NCBI GenBank assembly: GCA_021782495.1
Contig: JAJXUV010000009.1
Location: 20,446-84,445 of the forward strand
Origin: Pseudomonadota bacterium
Lineage (GTDB): Bacteria; Pseudomonadota; Gammaproteobacteria; UBA1113
Direction: 5' to 3'
DNA: 64,000 nt
Shown here: piece after piece, positions 28,104-38,300 of the stretch
Layout: the number at the start of each line of letters is the position of its first letter
Position numbering within the stretch: position 1 is the first letter of the stretch
Made by a program: the position numbers and the translations under genes
The notes under the pieces: generated by a model
Told to the model about the DNA's origin: nothing
Database searches by the model: none
Seen by the model: the letters and a program-made list of their open reading frames with translations, nothing else

Positions 28104-29720
28104 TTACGACTCTCTTTTCTTCCGCGCCTCATCCTTTTCCATTTGCTCGCGTGCGGCATTGTAATCAAAGCCTTTGGTTTCATCGGTGATACTCATTTCA
28201 CCGATTAAAGCTTCGGCATCGAAAGGATCGACCAAGCCTTCGCGCACCATAGCAATGGCTCTGTCTTTGTAAGTATGCCATCCCATAGAACGGAGATAGC
28301 GTTCCCAGGATAAAATATCCAGTTTTTGAATGAATTCTCTTCCCTTTTCATCGACCCACACGACTTCGGCCACCACTTTTCGACCGCCTAGGGCCGTATT
28401 ATGACATTGTTGACAACCGCCGGGTCTGCGCGCATACAATCTATCGACGACTTCATTGCCAAAAATCGTTTCCCATCGATACATCTCATCGGCATGCGCC
28501 TTAGCTTGTCTCAAAGGAATTTTACAATCCGGGCACAAAATAGCAATTAAGCGTTGGAAAATGAGACACACCAAGACATTGCTGTCACTCAACATCACAG
28601 GCGATATGCCCATATCGGCCAAACGCAAAATGATACCCGGCGCTGAGTTGGTGTGAATGGTTGAAAACACTAAGTGACCGGTGATCGTCGCGCGCAACAT
28701 CACATTGGCTGTGTCTTCATCTCGCATTTCCCCTAAGACAATGTAATCGGGATCCATTCGCAAAGCCGCTCGGCCAAAACTGGCAAAACTGCGGTCGTCG
28801 GTTTTGACATTCACGGGAACCTGAGTCACACTTGGCACGACTTTTTCAACCGGATCTTCAATGGTATACACCTTGCGGGTGTTTTTAATCAAATGCAAAC
28901 ACGCAGCCAAGGTGGTGGTTTTACCCGAACCCGTTGGGCCCGACAACAAAACCGCGCCGTGGGGCATTTGTATGGCGCGTTTGATGATGTAAATTTGTTC
29001 TAAGGTATAGCCCAATTCGTCCAAAGAAACGATACTGCTTTCTTTTTCAGTGCCTAAAATCCGCATGACCATGTCGAAGCCACCGTGGGCAGGCATACTG
29101 GCCAAACGCAAACGCACGTCGCCGGATTTGACTTTGAGCGGCATAGCAGCATCTTGGGGAATCAGAGGATTAAAATGGGCCGTGGCATGATCCGTTTCTT
29201 TATTAAAGGCGACCGCCGCCACTTCGCGCCCCAATCGAGGAAACCATTCGGCATGTAAATACAATTCACCGTATTTTCTAAAACGAATTTTACAGACGTC
29301 TGTGCGAATTTCCATGTGGATATCACTGACATCAGCGTCCACGGCTTCTTGAACCAAAGTCCGTAACCGCTTTTGCTGCCCACTGATTTCTTCAGCCACG
29401 TCTTGTTGGATTTGTTCATAATCCTTAATGGACCCCAAATTTTCCAATAAAGAATTAATCAAAGAAGGCGCTGCCACCAAGACTTCGCCCGGGCGGATTT
29501 GTTTGTTGAGCATCGCAATACGACAATTTTGCACATCGCGCGAGCCAGGATCGGCCGTTAAAATGGTCCCACTTTTTAATACAATGATATTTTTACGCTG
29601 CAGACACCAGGCCGCCATTTCAGGCGAAGGCCGGTCATTCGCCGCCAATTGGGACTTAGAGGTCACCACTTTGACGCCGGGAGGCGCCTTAAAGCCTGTA
29701 CTTTCCGTTTCTTCTGCCAT
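28104..29720 (-). CDS. GspE/PilB-type secretion or pilus ATPase
   Basis: This 538-residue AAA+ traffic ATPase has Walker A GPTGSGKT near 260, the Asp box (YTIEDPVEK), Walker B with YIVLGEMRDEDTANVMLRA and the His box GHLVFSTIHTN. A CPDC...CQQC pair forms the C-terminal Zn site of GspE/PilB proteins. The first 110 residues are not the usual long N1 domain, so it is closer to PilQ/PilB-like ATPases of IVb pili or a shortened PilB. The ATG at 29720 has GGTGAG upstream, and a GTG at 29729 is possible. It lies near the pilin gene but in the opposite orientation. Confidence 0.85.
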   Translation of the reverse strand: MAEETESTGFKAPPGVKVVTSKSQLAANDRPSPEMAAWCLQRKNIIVLKSGTILTADPGSRDVQNCRIAMLNKQIRPGEVLVAAPSLINSLLENLGSIKDYEQIQQDVAEEISGQQKRLRTLVQEAVDADVSDIHMEIRTDVCKIRFRKYGELYLHAEWFPRLGREVAAVAFNKETDHATAHFNPLIPQDAAMPLKVKSGDVRLRLASMPAHGGFDMVMRILGTEKESSIVSLDELGYTLEQIYIIKRAIQMPHGAVLLSGPTGSGKTTTLAACLHLIKNTRKVYTIEDPVEKVVPSVTQVPVNVKTDDRSFASFGRAALRMDPDYIVLGEMRDEDTANVMLRATITGHLVFSTIHTNSAPGIILRLADMGISPVMLSDSNVLVCLIFQRLIAILCPDCKIPLRQAKAHADEMYRWETIFGNEVVDRLYARRPGGCQQCHNTALGGRKVVAEVVWVDEKGREFIQKLDILSWERYLRSMGWHTYKDRAIAMVREGLVDPFDAEALIGEMSITDETKGFDYNAAREQMEKDEARKKRES

Positions 29721-29884
29721 GCATCTCACCGTCTACCGAACATTATCCTGAGTATAGCACTCTTATATGTGATTTTTCAGTATGTTTGACTATAGGGCTT
29801 TCAAGCACAAGATTTGGGAGAACAACTTAACTTGTGCTACTCTGGCTTCTCGCTTATTTACTTTGCAATAAAGGATATCCCCTA

Positions 29885-31297
29885 ATGAGTAAGGCTATGG
29901 TGTGGTTTCGGCAAGATCTCCGATTGAGTGATAATCCAGCCCTTTTTGAAGCTTGTTCCCAACACAGCCATATCATACCTCTTTATATTTTAGATGTAAA
30001 AAACAGTGCGCCAGGAAGCGCACAAGCTTGGTGGCTTCACCATAGTCTGAATGCATTACAAAAGTCGTTTGCTACCAAACTCGGCTTAAAGCTTATTCTA
30101 CGCCAAGGGAACCCCTTAGAGATTATCTTAGAACTAATCAACTCATTTTCAATCAAGGCTGTCTATTGGAATCGTTGCTATGAACCTCGGATGATCGAAC
30201 GCGATAAAAAAATTAAAGCAAGGCTAGAGAAAATGGGTATTGAGGTACGAAGTTTCAATGCCAGCCTGTTGAATGAACCCTGGACTATTCGCAATAAGAA
30301 TGGTGACTTTTTTAAAGTATTTACGCCTTATTGGAAAACCGCCCGAGCAACTCTTTTTCCGCAACCCATGCAGGAAATAAGGACTCGACCTATTGGAATA
30401 GAAGCTGTAAGTGACAACATTCTCGATTGGAAACTCTTGCCTACCCTAAATTGGGCTTGTCAATTTTCTCATTTTTGGACTCCGGGTGAAGAAGGAGCCC
30501 AGCAAAAACTAACTGAATTCATAGATCAGCATCTTGAACATTACAAAATAAATCGTGACTTCCCTGAAAAAAATGCAACCTCGCGTTTATCCGCCCATTT
30601 ACATTTTGGTGAGCTGAGCCTCCAATCCATTTTAAGGGCTCTTGAACCTGCTAAAAATAATCCCCTGTGTGATTTGGCCAGCGTCGAGCATTTTTTATCG
30701 GAGCTAGGTTGGAGAGAATTTTCCTATTATTTGCTTTATCACTTTCCTACTCTCCCCTATAAAAATTTTAGGGAGGATTTTGATGCCTTTCCTTGGCAGA
30801 ATGATGAAGCATTATTAATCTCTTGGCAAAAAGGGATGACCGGCTACCCTATCATTGATGCAGGCATGAGAGAACTATGGGCAACCGGCTATATGCACAA
30901 CCGAGTGAGAATGATTGTAGCGTCCTTTCTCACTAAAGGGCTATTCATCGATTGGCGATTAGGCGCAGAATGGTTTCTAGACACTTTAGTGGATGCTGAC
31001 TTAGCCAATAATAGCGCGAGTTGGCAATGGGTTGCCGGCTGTGGCGTCGATGCTGCCCCCTATTTCCGTATTTTTAATCCGGTTCTTCAAAGCAAGAAAT
31101 TTGACCCGAAAGGTATCTATATCCGTCGCTGGGTTCCGGAGCTTCATGCTCTAGAAAACGATCTCATTCATGCCCCTTGGGAAACCGATAATTCTAGAGC
31201 TATTTATACTAAAATAAATTATCCTGAACCTATTATTCAACACAGTGAAGCGCGTATCCAAGCCTTGCATTATTACCATCAACTCAAGAAAAAATAA
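29885..31297 (+). CDS. phrB: Deoxyribodipyrimidine photolyase (photoreactivation)
   Basis: This 470-residue photolyase/cryptochrome-family protein repairs cyclobutane pyrimidine dimers using light. The N-terminal antenna domain begins MVWFRQDLRLSDNPAL. The FAD domain contains GEEGA, SRLSAHLHFGELS and the hallmarks GYPIIDAGMRELWATGYMHNRVRM and DADLANNSASWQWVAG. AAAGGATAT precedes the ATG at 29885. It is a single-gene unit with convergent neighbours. Confidence 0.96.
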   Translation: MSKAMVWFRQDLRLSDNPALFEACSQHSHIIPLYILDVKNSAPGSAQAWWLHHSLNALQKSFATKLGLKLILRQGNPLEIILELINSFSIKAVYWNRCYEPRMIERDKKIKARLEKMGIEVRSFNASLLNEPWTIRNKNGDFFKVFTPYWKTARATLFPQPMQEIRTRPIGIEAVSDNILDWKLLPTLNWACQFSHFWTPGEEGAQQKLTEFIDQHLEHYKINRDFPEKNATSRLSAHLHFGELSLQSILRALEPAKNNPLCDLASVEHFLSELGWREFSYYLLYHFPTLPYKNFREDFDAFPWQNDEALLISWQKGMTGYPIIDAGMRELWATGYMHNRVRMIVASFLTKGLFIDWRLGAEWFLDTLVDADLANNSASWQWVAGCGVDAAPYFRIFNPVLQSKKFDPKGIYIRRWVPELHALENDLIHAPWETDNSRAIYTKINYPEPIIQHSEARIQALHYYHQLKKK

Positions 31298-31352
31298 AAA
31301 CACGGATTGTGCTTAAGAATTAAAACCAAACATCCAAAATGGAGTAATGTTC

Positions 31353-31529
31353 TAACCGAGCCGCGACCGTAAGGGAGCGGTGGTTCGAAGTAAGGAACCA
31401 CCGTTATCGTAGATATTTTGCAAGATTTTTTAATAGAGAACTTAAAAAAAGCGAAAAGCCTTTACTCTCTTCTCGTCATTCTAATTACGTACTTCGAACC
31501 ACCGCTCCCTTACGGTCGCGGCTCGGTTA
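31353..31529. repeat. Palindromic element, family A
   Basis: 177 bp with long inverted arms, TAACCGAGCCGCGACCGTAA at the left and its inverse ending GGCTCGGTTA at the right. The inner part matches the inverse of 4117-4195. The TTA at its right end is the stop codon, read on the minus strand, of the ankyrin gene at 31527. Confidence 0.92.
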
Positions 31530-33926
31530 GTGGAACGTTAATTGCTGGCCATGCGCTGCCCCTACCGCGTCCCTTCCCGTTGGCGAAGGAAAATGAGTGT
31601 GTGGGTTTCCTGACCATGTTGAACTCCCCCCCGAAGTTAAACCCTGAGGTGGAGGAAGAGAATCAACGTATCGTTTAAATGCTTGATCCTCAATTGACTC
31701 TCCTGTGTAGACTATCGGCAACGGTGGCGCACTGGGTTGAGGGTGAGCCGCAGGTTGTAGACCATGTCCTTCTAATGCAACCTTTATAGCACTGTTTTGC
31801 ACTCCAGATACATTTTTTAAAAAAAGTTCTTTTAAAGTTTGGTTAGGTTCTATGAATTTTTGATAAATAGATACCATTTCTGCTTTAATAATTTTTTCTT
31901 CTTTTTTAGAGCAGACTTGCAAGTCCGAATTCGAGAAGCGAGGACCTTCAAGATAGATAATATTCAGAAAGTCGCGCAAAATACACATTCTCATAGCAGG
32001 AGAAGACTCAGGACTTAAAAATCCTTCTACTAAGTTGAATTCAGAAAACTCAAATTTTAATAGATTCATTTTTTTGACAATTGCTTTCACGTCAGGATTC
32101 CAACCTCCATTTAAAAGCTGGGTTATATCTTGATTGAACATCTCAATCAATTTTGTTCTCGTTCCATTATAGAGACTGTCTGTTTTCTTTGTCCAAACAG
32201 GAGATAAACGATCCTGATTATTTAAAGCACTTAAAATAACGTCCGCTCTGACCAAAGGAATACTGATTACCCCGATCAAGTCAAGGCTATTTTTCTTTAT
32301 GTCTTCAGGATCTTCAGACGACTTCTTTGTAAATTCACCCAAAGAAAAACTAAGGTTACGAGACAAATTAGAAATGATGTTAAGCCGTTCTTCAGACTCA
32401 CAAATCCTCAAGAGTCTAGATAATACACCTTGAATATGTGAATCCTCTATTTTTTCATTGAAAATAACATTCCCTATTCTTTTGAAAATCGATTTTTCCT
32501 TTAGATTATTCGACATAAGATCCTTTATTTTGTCAATTATCCATGATGGCTCAGGAGACGCTTCCTTAGGAAATGCCTCTAAAAGTGCCATGGCCGCCAA
32601 CAACGCATTCTGACTTTTTGCTTTAATGGCATTATCAACATTCACTTTATAAAGCTTATTCCATTCGGGAAGTGTTTTTGGCTGATACAACTCAGCATGT
32701 AATCCCACCATTTCCCATTGTTGTTGATTGGCTGTTAAGCCTATGGCTGTATTTTTATTTGAATTTTCTTGCCGAATAAATTTGTCGATACTAGCACCTT
32801 CAGGCGTATAATTTTCTTTATTTAATATTATTTTAACAACTTCTTCTATCCTATTCTTCATGGCATAATGTAATGCAGTGTTTTCATCCTCATCTGATGA
32901 ATACGTTTTGCAAATGAAGCCTGGGTACTTCGAAGCAAAGCCAATAGCCCACTTCTTTGACTCAGCTGTATTAGCCTGCAAAGCTATTAGAAATGCTTGA
33001 TAAAGAGCTTCAGATTCTAAATAAAGAGGTCCAGATTCCAAAAACGTAGTAGAAGCATAAATCGCCTCCACCATTTCCCATAAATTCTTTTTAGCTGCAT
33101 ATAAAATGGGAAGCTTACCATTATTGAGATGCTCTAAAAATAAAGTGGGTTTCTTTGATAATAACACATGGATTAAATCAACATCTTTAGAATCAATGGC
33201 TGCTTCTATTAAACTTTTTTGAGCACCTTTGCTTAAAGAAGCTATTAATGAAGAATCTTTAGCCAACAAAGCCTTCACGAAAGATAAATTTTGAGTTGAA
33301 GAAACGTATTGGAAAAATTCTGTTATTAAGGAAGCACCCACTCCGGCAAATACATGGGGTTGATTTATTAATAAACCTACAAGCCCTAGCTTTCTTTCTA
33401 TCATAGCTCTTGATAATAATTGCTGCTTCTGTTGCAATAAAAGTTTGGTCACCTGCGCTTTTAAAAAATTATTCAATAATGCGCTGCTAGCACCTAAAAG
33501 TATTTCAATTAAATTTTCTTCAGAAATGCCATTTTCAACTAATATTATAGGAATTAAGTGATTTAATACTAACTGCTTATCCTGGAGTTTAGATTTCGCT
33601 GCAGCTTTTTCGAGTGCTTTTAAGATCACTGCAGGGCTATAGGAAATATGCTGCATTAGCAAACGAAGCGTATTTAGCAGTGCTGCATTCGTAGATTGGC
33701 TATCACCATATGGATATGGGTATTGTTCACAAACATAGCATAGAACCTCTTCATATATTGCATCACTTTTCTCTTGGTCTTGTAATGCTGTTTGGCTATG
33801 ATTATGGGTTACAAGACGGTGTACTAATTTATTGTACAATAACTGCCCGTTATTTTCACGGATTGCCTCACGAATATCGTCATGCATTTTTCGCATTGAT
33901 GTCGTTGCTTGCTTAGAACTGGCCAT
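31527..33926 (-). CDS. Ankyrin-containing effector-like protein, paralogue 1
   Basis: This 799-residue mostly helical protein has a recognisable ankyrin unit (DENTALHYAMKNRIEEVVKIIL, about 345-370) and weaker ankyrin-like helices in residues 170-330. The N-terminus (MHDDIREAIRENN, YEEVLCYVCEQYP) and most of the body match the neighbouring paralogue. The short tail is Pro-rich and contains PSAPP. Proteins of this kind in Legionella and Coxiella are often secreted by the Dot/Icm system. No secretion signal can be proven here. The stop codon lies within the flanking palindromic element. Confidence 0.85.
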   Translation of the reverse strand: MASSKQATTSMRKMHDDIREAIRENNGQLLYNKLVHRLVTHNHSQTALQDQEKSDAIYEEVLCYVCEQYPYPYGDSQSTNAALLNTLRLLMQHISYSPAVILKALEKAAAKSKLQDKQLVLNHLIPIILVENGISEENLIEILLGASSALLNNFLKAQVTKLLLQQKQQLLSRAMIERKLGLVGLLINQPHVFAGVGASLITEFFQYVSSTQNLSFVKALLAKDSSLIASLSKGAQKSLIEAAIDSKDVDLIHVLLSKKPTLFLEHLNNGKLPILYAAKKNLWEMVEAIYASTTFLESGPLYLESEALYQAFLIALQANTAESKKWAIGFASKYPGFICKTYSSDEDENTALHYAMKNRIEEVVKIILNKENYTPEGASIDKFIRQENSNKNTAIGLTANQQQWEMVGLHAELYQPKTLPEWNKLYKVNVDNAIKAKSQNALLAAMALLEAFPKEASPEPSWIIDKIKDLMSNNLKEKSIFKRIGNVIFNEKIEDSHIQGVLSRLLRICESEERLNIISNLSRNLSFSLGEFTKKSSEDPEDIKKNSLDLIGVISIPLVRADVILSALNNQDRLSPVWTKKTDSLYNGTRTKLIEMFNQDITQLLNGGWNPDVKAIVKKMNLLKFEFSEFNLVEGFLSPESSPAMRMCILRDFLNIIYLEGPRFSNSDLQVCSKKEEKIIKAEMVSIYQKFIEPNQTLKELFLKNVSGVQNSAIKVALEGHGLQPAAHPQPSAPPLPIVYTGESIEDQAFKRYVDSLPPPQGLTSGGSSTWSGNPHTHFPSPTGRDAVGAAHGQQLTFH

Positions 33927-34129
33927 TGTTACCTCGCATAAGTTATTGTTTATTAATATGTTTTATAAGCAACCTAATTTTACATTATTTTTCTGTAAAA
34001 CACAAACTATTTTGTCTATTTTTTAAGCTTTTTGAACAGAAAAAGTGCCTATTTATGTCGACTTCTTTAAGCCTTGGAGCAATTCGCAAATAGCGAGCAC
34101 ACTCGCTTGTATATTGTCTGAAAGATCCC

Positions 34130-34258
34130 AACCGAGCCGCGACCGTTAGGGAGCGGTGGTTCGAAGTGAGGAACAATCCATTCAATTAAAATGGCTACAT
34201 TTAGCTAACTGTAATTCCTTCCTTCGAACCACCGCTCCCTAACGATCGCGGCTCGGTT
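34130..34258. repeat. Palindromic element, family A, between the two ankyrin paralogues
   Basis: Inverted arms AACCGAGCCGCGACCGTTAG and inverse CTAACGATCGCGGCTCGGTT, about 34 bp each, with a shorter and different interior than the copies at 4.1 and 31.4 kb. Confidence 0.9.
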
Positions 34259-34283
34259 AAGAATTTTAACGAGGCTCTGCTAA

Positions 34284-37154
34284 TTAAATACTGCAAGTGG
34301 CTTCTCTTTTTCTTGGAGATGAATCAGGAGGCGTTGCTCGTCTGTCTTGAGGCGGTGTTGTTGGTACTGAAGGAAGCATCGCCAGTGAACTTGAAACAGC
34401 AACAGGAGTTGTTGGTACCGACGGAAAAAATCCCACTGGTGAAGACAAGCCAGAAGAAGATGAGGCGACAGGAGGTGTTGATTCTGAAGGCACCAAAGGC
34501 ATTAGTGGTGGGTTCGGGTATGTATGATCGAGCTGCTGAGGCAATACTGAAAATATCGGTGCTGGGGGTGCTGAAGGTGTTGGGTGCGAAACAGCGGGAG
34601 TACGTGGTACTAGAACCCTGGTTCTACCATCACTGGTACCCTGTTCTTGATAGCCTTGTGGAGAACTATCGCTCACCATCAGTGCATCTGCACCTGCAGT
34701 TGGCTCATCATCATCACTCGAAGTGCCGCTGTCATTCAGCGGCTTATCAAGCAGTGGCGCACTTGCATAAGGATCAGAATCTAATGGTTTTTCACCTGAT
34801 TCTCGTTCTTTCTCTGAATAACCTGTATTGCCTGTTTCTGTACAGTTTAAACCATTTTTCACACTAGGACGATGCTCTTGTAATATATGACTTATAGCGC
34901 TATCCGGGAATGAGAATAGATTTTTACAAAAAACAGGATTCAGCGGTCCTTCCGCTATCGATCCATCGTGTATAGACAAGATCTCTGCTCGAATAGCCGT
35001 TTGTTCTTTAATAGATAATTTTTCAAATTCCGCAAAAGAAAGCACGGGGGATTCGCCGAGCACTATGCCCAGAAAATCTTGCAAAATGCGCATCCCCATG
35101 ACAGCGTGAAGAGTACTACTAAAAAATCCCTCCATTGTTAATTTAGGTTCTTTAGAATGAGCATCCAGTAAAGTATTCACCCGTTCAAAAATAGTTTTAA
35201 TGTCGGGAGTGCTATTATCCATTTTCAAGATCTCTTTTAAATCCGCATTGAGCATAGCAATGAGTTTTTCTCGGGTGCCATTGTGTAATTTATCTTCTTC
35301 CTTTGTCCAAACATGGGATTTTTTATTTAATAAGAAACTCAAAATAATATCTACCCTCAGGATAGGATAACTAATTTGCCGAATCAAAGCAATGACGTTG
35401 TTTTTTATATCATCTGGTTTGGAGCTATTTTTTCTAGTAAACACATCAAACAAAGAAATCTCAACTTCTTGAGCAAGTTGAGAAATAATCTCAAATCTTC
35501 CTTCTGAAGTAACAGATTCTAATAATGCACAAAATACCGTATTAATACCTAGATCATTCGTCTTTTTGTCGAAGATAAGGTCTTGAATTCTTTTGATTAT
35601 CCACGTTGTAATAAAAGTAAATTTGGTCTTTTTAGACTTCAAAAGAGAAAGAACTGCCTGAAGCGCCATCGGTGTACCCTCTTGAATAGCAGCAACAAAA
35701 GTTTCAGAATAAAGTTTAACCCACTCCGATTGTTCTACTTTATATAAATCTGCGTGCAATGCCACCATATTCCATTTTCCTTCAATAGCTGCTAGGGCTA
35801 TGGCTGTAACTGGTTTATTTTTTAAACGGTATTCTCTTGCAAGCCGATCAACTCTCTGGTCATAAATGCTCTTAATAACTAGCTCACCAATCTCGATAAG
35901 TACTTTTTTGCATTCGCCTGAATTTTCTTGTTGCACAAATGCTTCGATAGAAGCCCCTGCGGAAGTATAATTTTCCTCATTCAATATTATTTTAACCACT
36001 TCTTCCACACCATTCTTCATGGCATAATGCAAAGCCGTATTGCCTTTTTCATCGCTAAAATAAAATGCGCAAACGAATTGTGAGTGCTGCTTTGCAAACT
36101 GAATAGCCAATGCACGAGTTTCTTCTGTATTCGCATTTAAGGCTTTGAGAAATACTTTATACGAATCTGGAGACGGTGTAAACAAACTCCCTTTATATAT
36201 CGCATCTACTATTTGCCAGGCATTCTTTTCAGCAGCATCTAAAATGGGGAGTTTAAAATTATGAAGAGGCACTAAAAATAAATTGGGATGGTTTTTTAAT
36301 AACAGATGAACTAAATCAAGCTTTTTAAAGTGAATAGCCGTTTCTATTAATCTCGCCTTAGAACCTGGCTCTAAAGAATCTACTAAGTCAATATTTCGCT
36401 CCAATAAATCTTTCACCAAGAACAAATTTTTAGCCTCCATAGCTTGTTTTAAAAGCTGTATTTTTAAGTCGTCGCTCTCAAGCGATTGAAATAAGGAGCG
36501 CTCAGGTAGCATTATGAGCAAATACGCGAGTCCCAACTTATTCTCTTGTATAGCCGTTTGTAACAAGGCTTGTTGCTTTCCAGATGGGAGTCTGTTTAAT
36601 AATTCTGGTTTTTTTGGAAGATTAACGAATAATTTAGGTGTAGCATTCATAAATAGATGAAATAAAGTCTCTTCAGAACAGCGATCTAGTATACTAGGCA
36701 TTAGCTCAGTAGATATCCGATTATTAGATGCACTATTCTCTTGAAGTTTTTCTACCGATTTTTCAAGCGCTTCTAACAACAGAGCACCATTTTGTTCCTC
36801 ACTTAAAGGAAAGATATACTGCATGAGTACGGAAAGAATAGAAAGCATATCCTTATTCTCTTTTGGATAAACTTCAGTAACCTCATATGAATTGAAACCT
36901 TTCTGCTGAAGATTGTAGGTGTGGTATCGCTCACAAACATACAATAGAATCTCTTTATAGATTTCTGCACTTCTTTCCTCGTCTGTTAATATTGTGTTTC
37001 CGGTATTTTTATCTAAAACACGACTGCGTAAGGTGTCGCGTAATAGTAGTAAATTGTTAGCCTTCATCGCAGAACGCATACTTTGATGCATGCTTGCTAT
37101 TTGTGCTGCTGGTGTCGACTGTTTTTGTGACGTTGCTTGATTAGAACTGGACAT
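34284..37154 (-). CDS. Ankyrin-containing effector-like protein, paralogue 2, with Pro/Ser-rich tail
   Basis: This 956-residue paralogue of the preceding protein shares the N-terminus (MRSAMKANN, YKEILLYVCERY) and ankyrin unit (GNTALHYAMKNGVEEVVKIIL, about 368-395). It also shares the NEENYT-AGASI-xF segment and the C-terminal helical half. From about residue 790 to the end it has a long low-complexity tail of Pro, Ser and Thr, with PSAPP near 880. The upstream DNA of both genes is also alike (GCAATTCGCAA and AT-rich stretches before each family A element). This points to duplication of the whole unit. Function and secretion are inferred only. Confidence 0.85.
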   Translation of the reverse strand: MSSSNQATSQKQSTPAAQIASMHQSMRSAMKANNLLLLRDTLRSRVLDKNTGNTILTDEERSAEIYKEILLYVCERYHTYNLQQKGFNSYEVTEVYPKENKDMLSILSVLMQYIFPLSEEQNGALLLEALEKSVEKLQENSASNNRISTELMPSILDRCSEETLFHLFMNATPKLFVNLPKKPELLNRLPSGKQQALLQTAIQENKLGLAYLLIMLPERSLFQSLESDDLKIQLLKQAMEAKNLFLVKDLLERNIDLVDSLEPGSKARLIETAIHFKKLDLVHLLLKNHPNLFLVPLHNFKLPILDAAEKNAWQIVDAIYKGSLFTPSPDSYKVFLKALNANTEETRALAIQFAKQHSQFVCAFYFSDEKGNTALHYAMKNGVEEVVKIILNEENYTSAGASIEAFVQQENSGECKKVLIEIGELVIKSIYDQRVDRLAREYRLKNKPVTAIALAAIEGKWNMVALHADLYKVEQSEWVKLYSETFVAAIQEGTPMALQAVLSLLKSKKTKFTFITTWIIKRIQDLIFDKKTNDLGINTVFCALLESVTSEGRFEIISQLAQEVEISLFDVFTRKNSSKPDDIKNNVIALIRQISYPILRVDIILSFLLNKKSHVWTKEEDKLHNGTREKLIAMLNADLKEILKMDNSTPDIKTIFERVNTLLDAHSKEPKLTMEGFFSSTLHAVMGMRILQDFLGIVLGESPVLSFAEFEKLSIKEQTAIRAEILSIHDGSIAEGPLNPVFCKNLFSFPDSAISHILQEHRPSVKNGLNCTETGNTGYSEKERESGEKPLDSDPYASAPLLDKPLNDSGTSSDDDEPTAGADALMVSDSSPQGYQEQGTSDGRTRVLVPRTPAVSHPTPSAPPAPIFSVLPQQLDHTYPNPPLMPLVPSESTPPVASSSSGLSSPVGFFPSVPTTPVAVSSSLAMLPSVPTTPPQDRRATPPDSSPRKREATCSI

Positions 37155-37354
37155 TTTTTACCCTCTCAATTAATTGCTTGTTATATAGACTTCCGAAGAA
37201 CAAATTTTACACTATTTTTTACAAAATTAAAACTATTTTTGTTTATTTTTTTGAACTATTTTGATCGGAAAATGTTCATATTATTTCGATTTTTTCCTGC
37301 GTGCAATTCGCAATAATAAGGAGGGTATTTTATTGTATTTGCCTCAAAGCTCCC

Positions 37355-37387
37355 AACCGAGCCGCGACCCTAGGGTCGGGCTCGGTT
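37355..37387. repeat. Family A element reduced to a compact hairpin
   Basis: AACCGAGCCGCGACCCT is followed directly by AGGGTCGGGCTCGGTT. The interior is lost and only the arms remain, with one base missing. It lies 25 bases beyond the sucD stop, where it could act as a transcript end or stability hairpin. Confidence 0.85.
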
Positions 37388-37411
37388 AAGAACAATCGAT
37401 GACAAGAAAAA

Positions 37412-38296
37412 TCAAAGCACTGCCCAGCCTGTGACTTCAGCCACAGCGCGGCCAATGTGTGCCGGTGAACGCGTGGTGTGAACACCCGCTGCTTCTAAGG
37501 CAGCAAATTTTTCTTTAGCCGTTCCCTTACCACCGGCAATGATGGCGCCTGCATGTCCCATTCGTTTGCCTGGAGGGGCTGTAACGCCTGCAATATAAGA
37601 CACCACCGGTTTAGTGACATGCGATTGGATGTAAGCAGCGGCTTCTTCTTCTGCACTGCCGCCAATTTCACCCACCATGATGATCGCTTCGGTTTGGGGA
37701 TCTTGTTGGAATAAAGCCAACACATCGACAAACGTCGTTCCGGGGATCGGATCGCCGCCTATTCCCACACACGTACTTTGACCAAAACCCAAAGCCGTCG
37801 TTTGATGAACCGCTTCATAAGTTAAAGTACCAGAGCGAGAAACAATCCCGACACGTCCTTTTTTGTGAATGTGGCCTGGCATAATCCCAATTTTACATTC
37901 ACCAGGTGTGATCACGCCCGGACAATTTGGGCCTATTAAACGGACACCCGATTTGGTATCTAAATAAGCACGAACCGCCAACATATCGAGCGTTGGAATA
38001 CCCTCGGTAATACAAACAATTAATTCAATGCCCGCATCGATGGCTTCAACAATGGAATCTTTGCAATACGGCGCTGGAACATAAATCACACTGGCTGTTG
38101 CACCCGTTTCTCGGACAGCGTCTTTCACCGTATCAAATACCGGTTTGTCCAAATGCAATTGCCCGCCTTTGCCAGGAGTAACACCACCCACCAACTGCGT
38201 ACCATAATCCAGCGCTTGTTGTGAATGCAAAGTGCCTTGATTGCCGGTAAATCCTTGGCAAATGACTTTGGTATCTTTGTTAACTAATATACTCAT
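37412..38296 (-). CDS. sucD: Succinyl-CoA synthetase alpha subunit
   Basis: This 294-residue alpha subunit starts with the CoA-binding fold ([31 protein letters not shown]). The phosphorylated His lies in the [12 protein letters not shown] segment. With SucC it converts succinyl-CoA to succinate while forming ATP or GTP. It follows sucC by 4 bases and is the last gene of the minus-strand TCA block. Confidence 0.97.
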   Translation of the reverse strand: MSILVNKDTKVICQGFTGNQGTLHSQQALDYGTQLVGGVTPGKGGQLHLDKPVFDTVKDAVRETGATASVIYVPAPYCKDSIVEAIDAGIELIVCITEGIPTLDMLAVRAYLDTKSGVRLIGPNCPGVITPGECKIGIMPGHIHKKGRVGIVSRSGTLTYEAVHQTTALGFGQSTCVGIGGDPIPGTTFVDVLALFQQDPQTEAIIMVGEIGGSAEEEAAAYIQSHVTKPVVSYIAGVTAPPGKRMGHAGAIIAGGKGTAKEKFAALEAAGVHTTRSPAHIGRAVAEVTGWAVL

Positions 38297-38300
38297 TTTT

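Noticed and set aside
27859..28183. Short minus-strand frames between the sRNA and the pilus ATPase gene
   Set aside because: They span the DnaA boxes and the family C palindrome, have no ribosome binding site and no protein-like features.
31418..31678. 86-codon plus-strand frame beginning MQDFLIENLKKAK
   Set aside because: It lies in the family A element and runs antisense into the 3' end of the ankyrin gene. It has no ribosome binding site and its similarity is only to the repeat.
34313..34867. 184-codon plus-strand frame opposite the ankyrin gene tail
   Set aside because: It is antisense to the low-complexity Pro/Ser/Thr-coding region, whose biased composition removes stops on the other strand. 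The minus-strand gene is clearly the real one.
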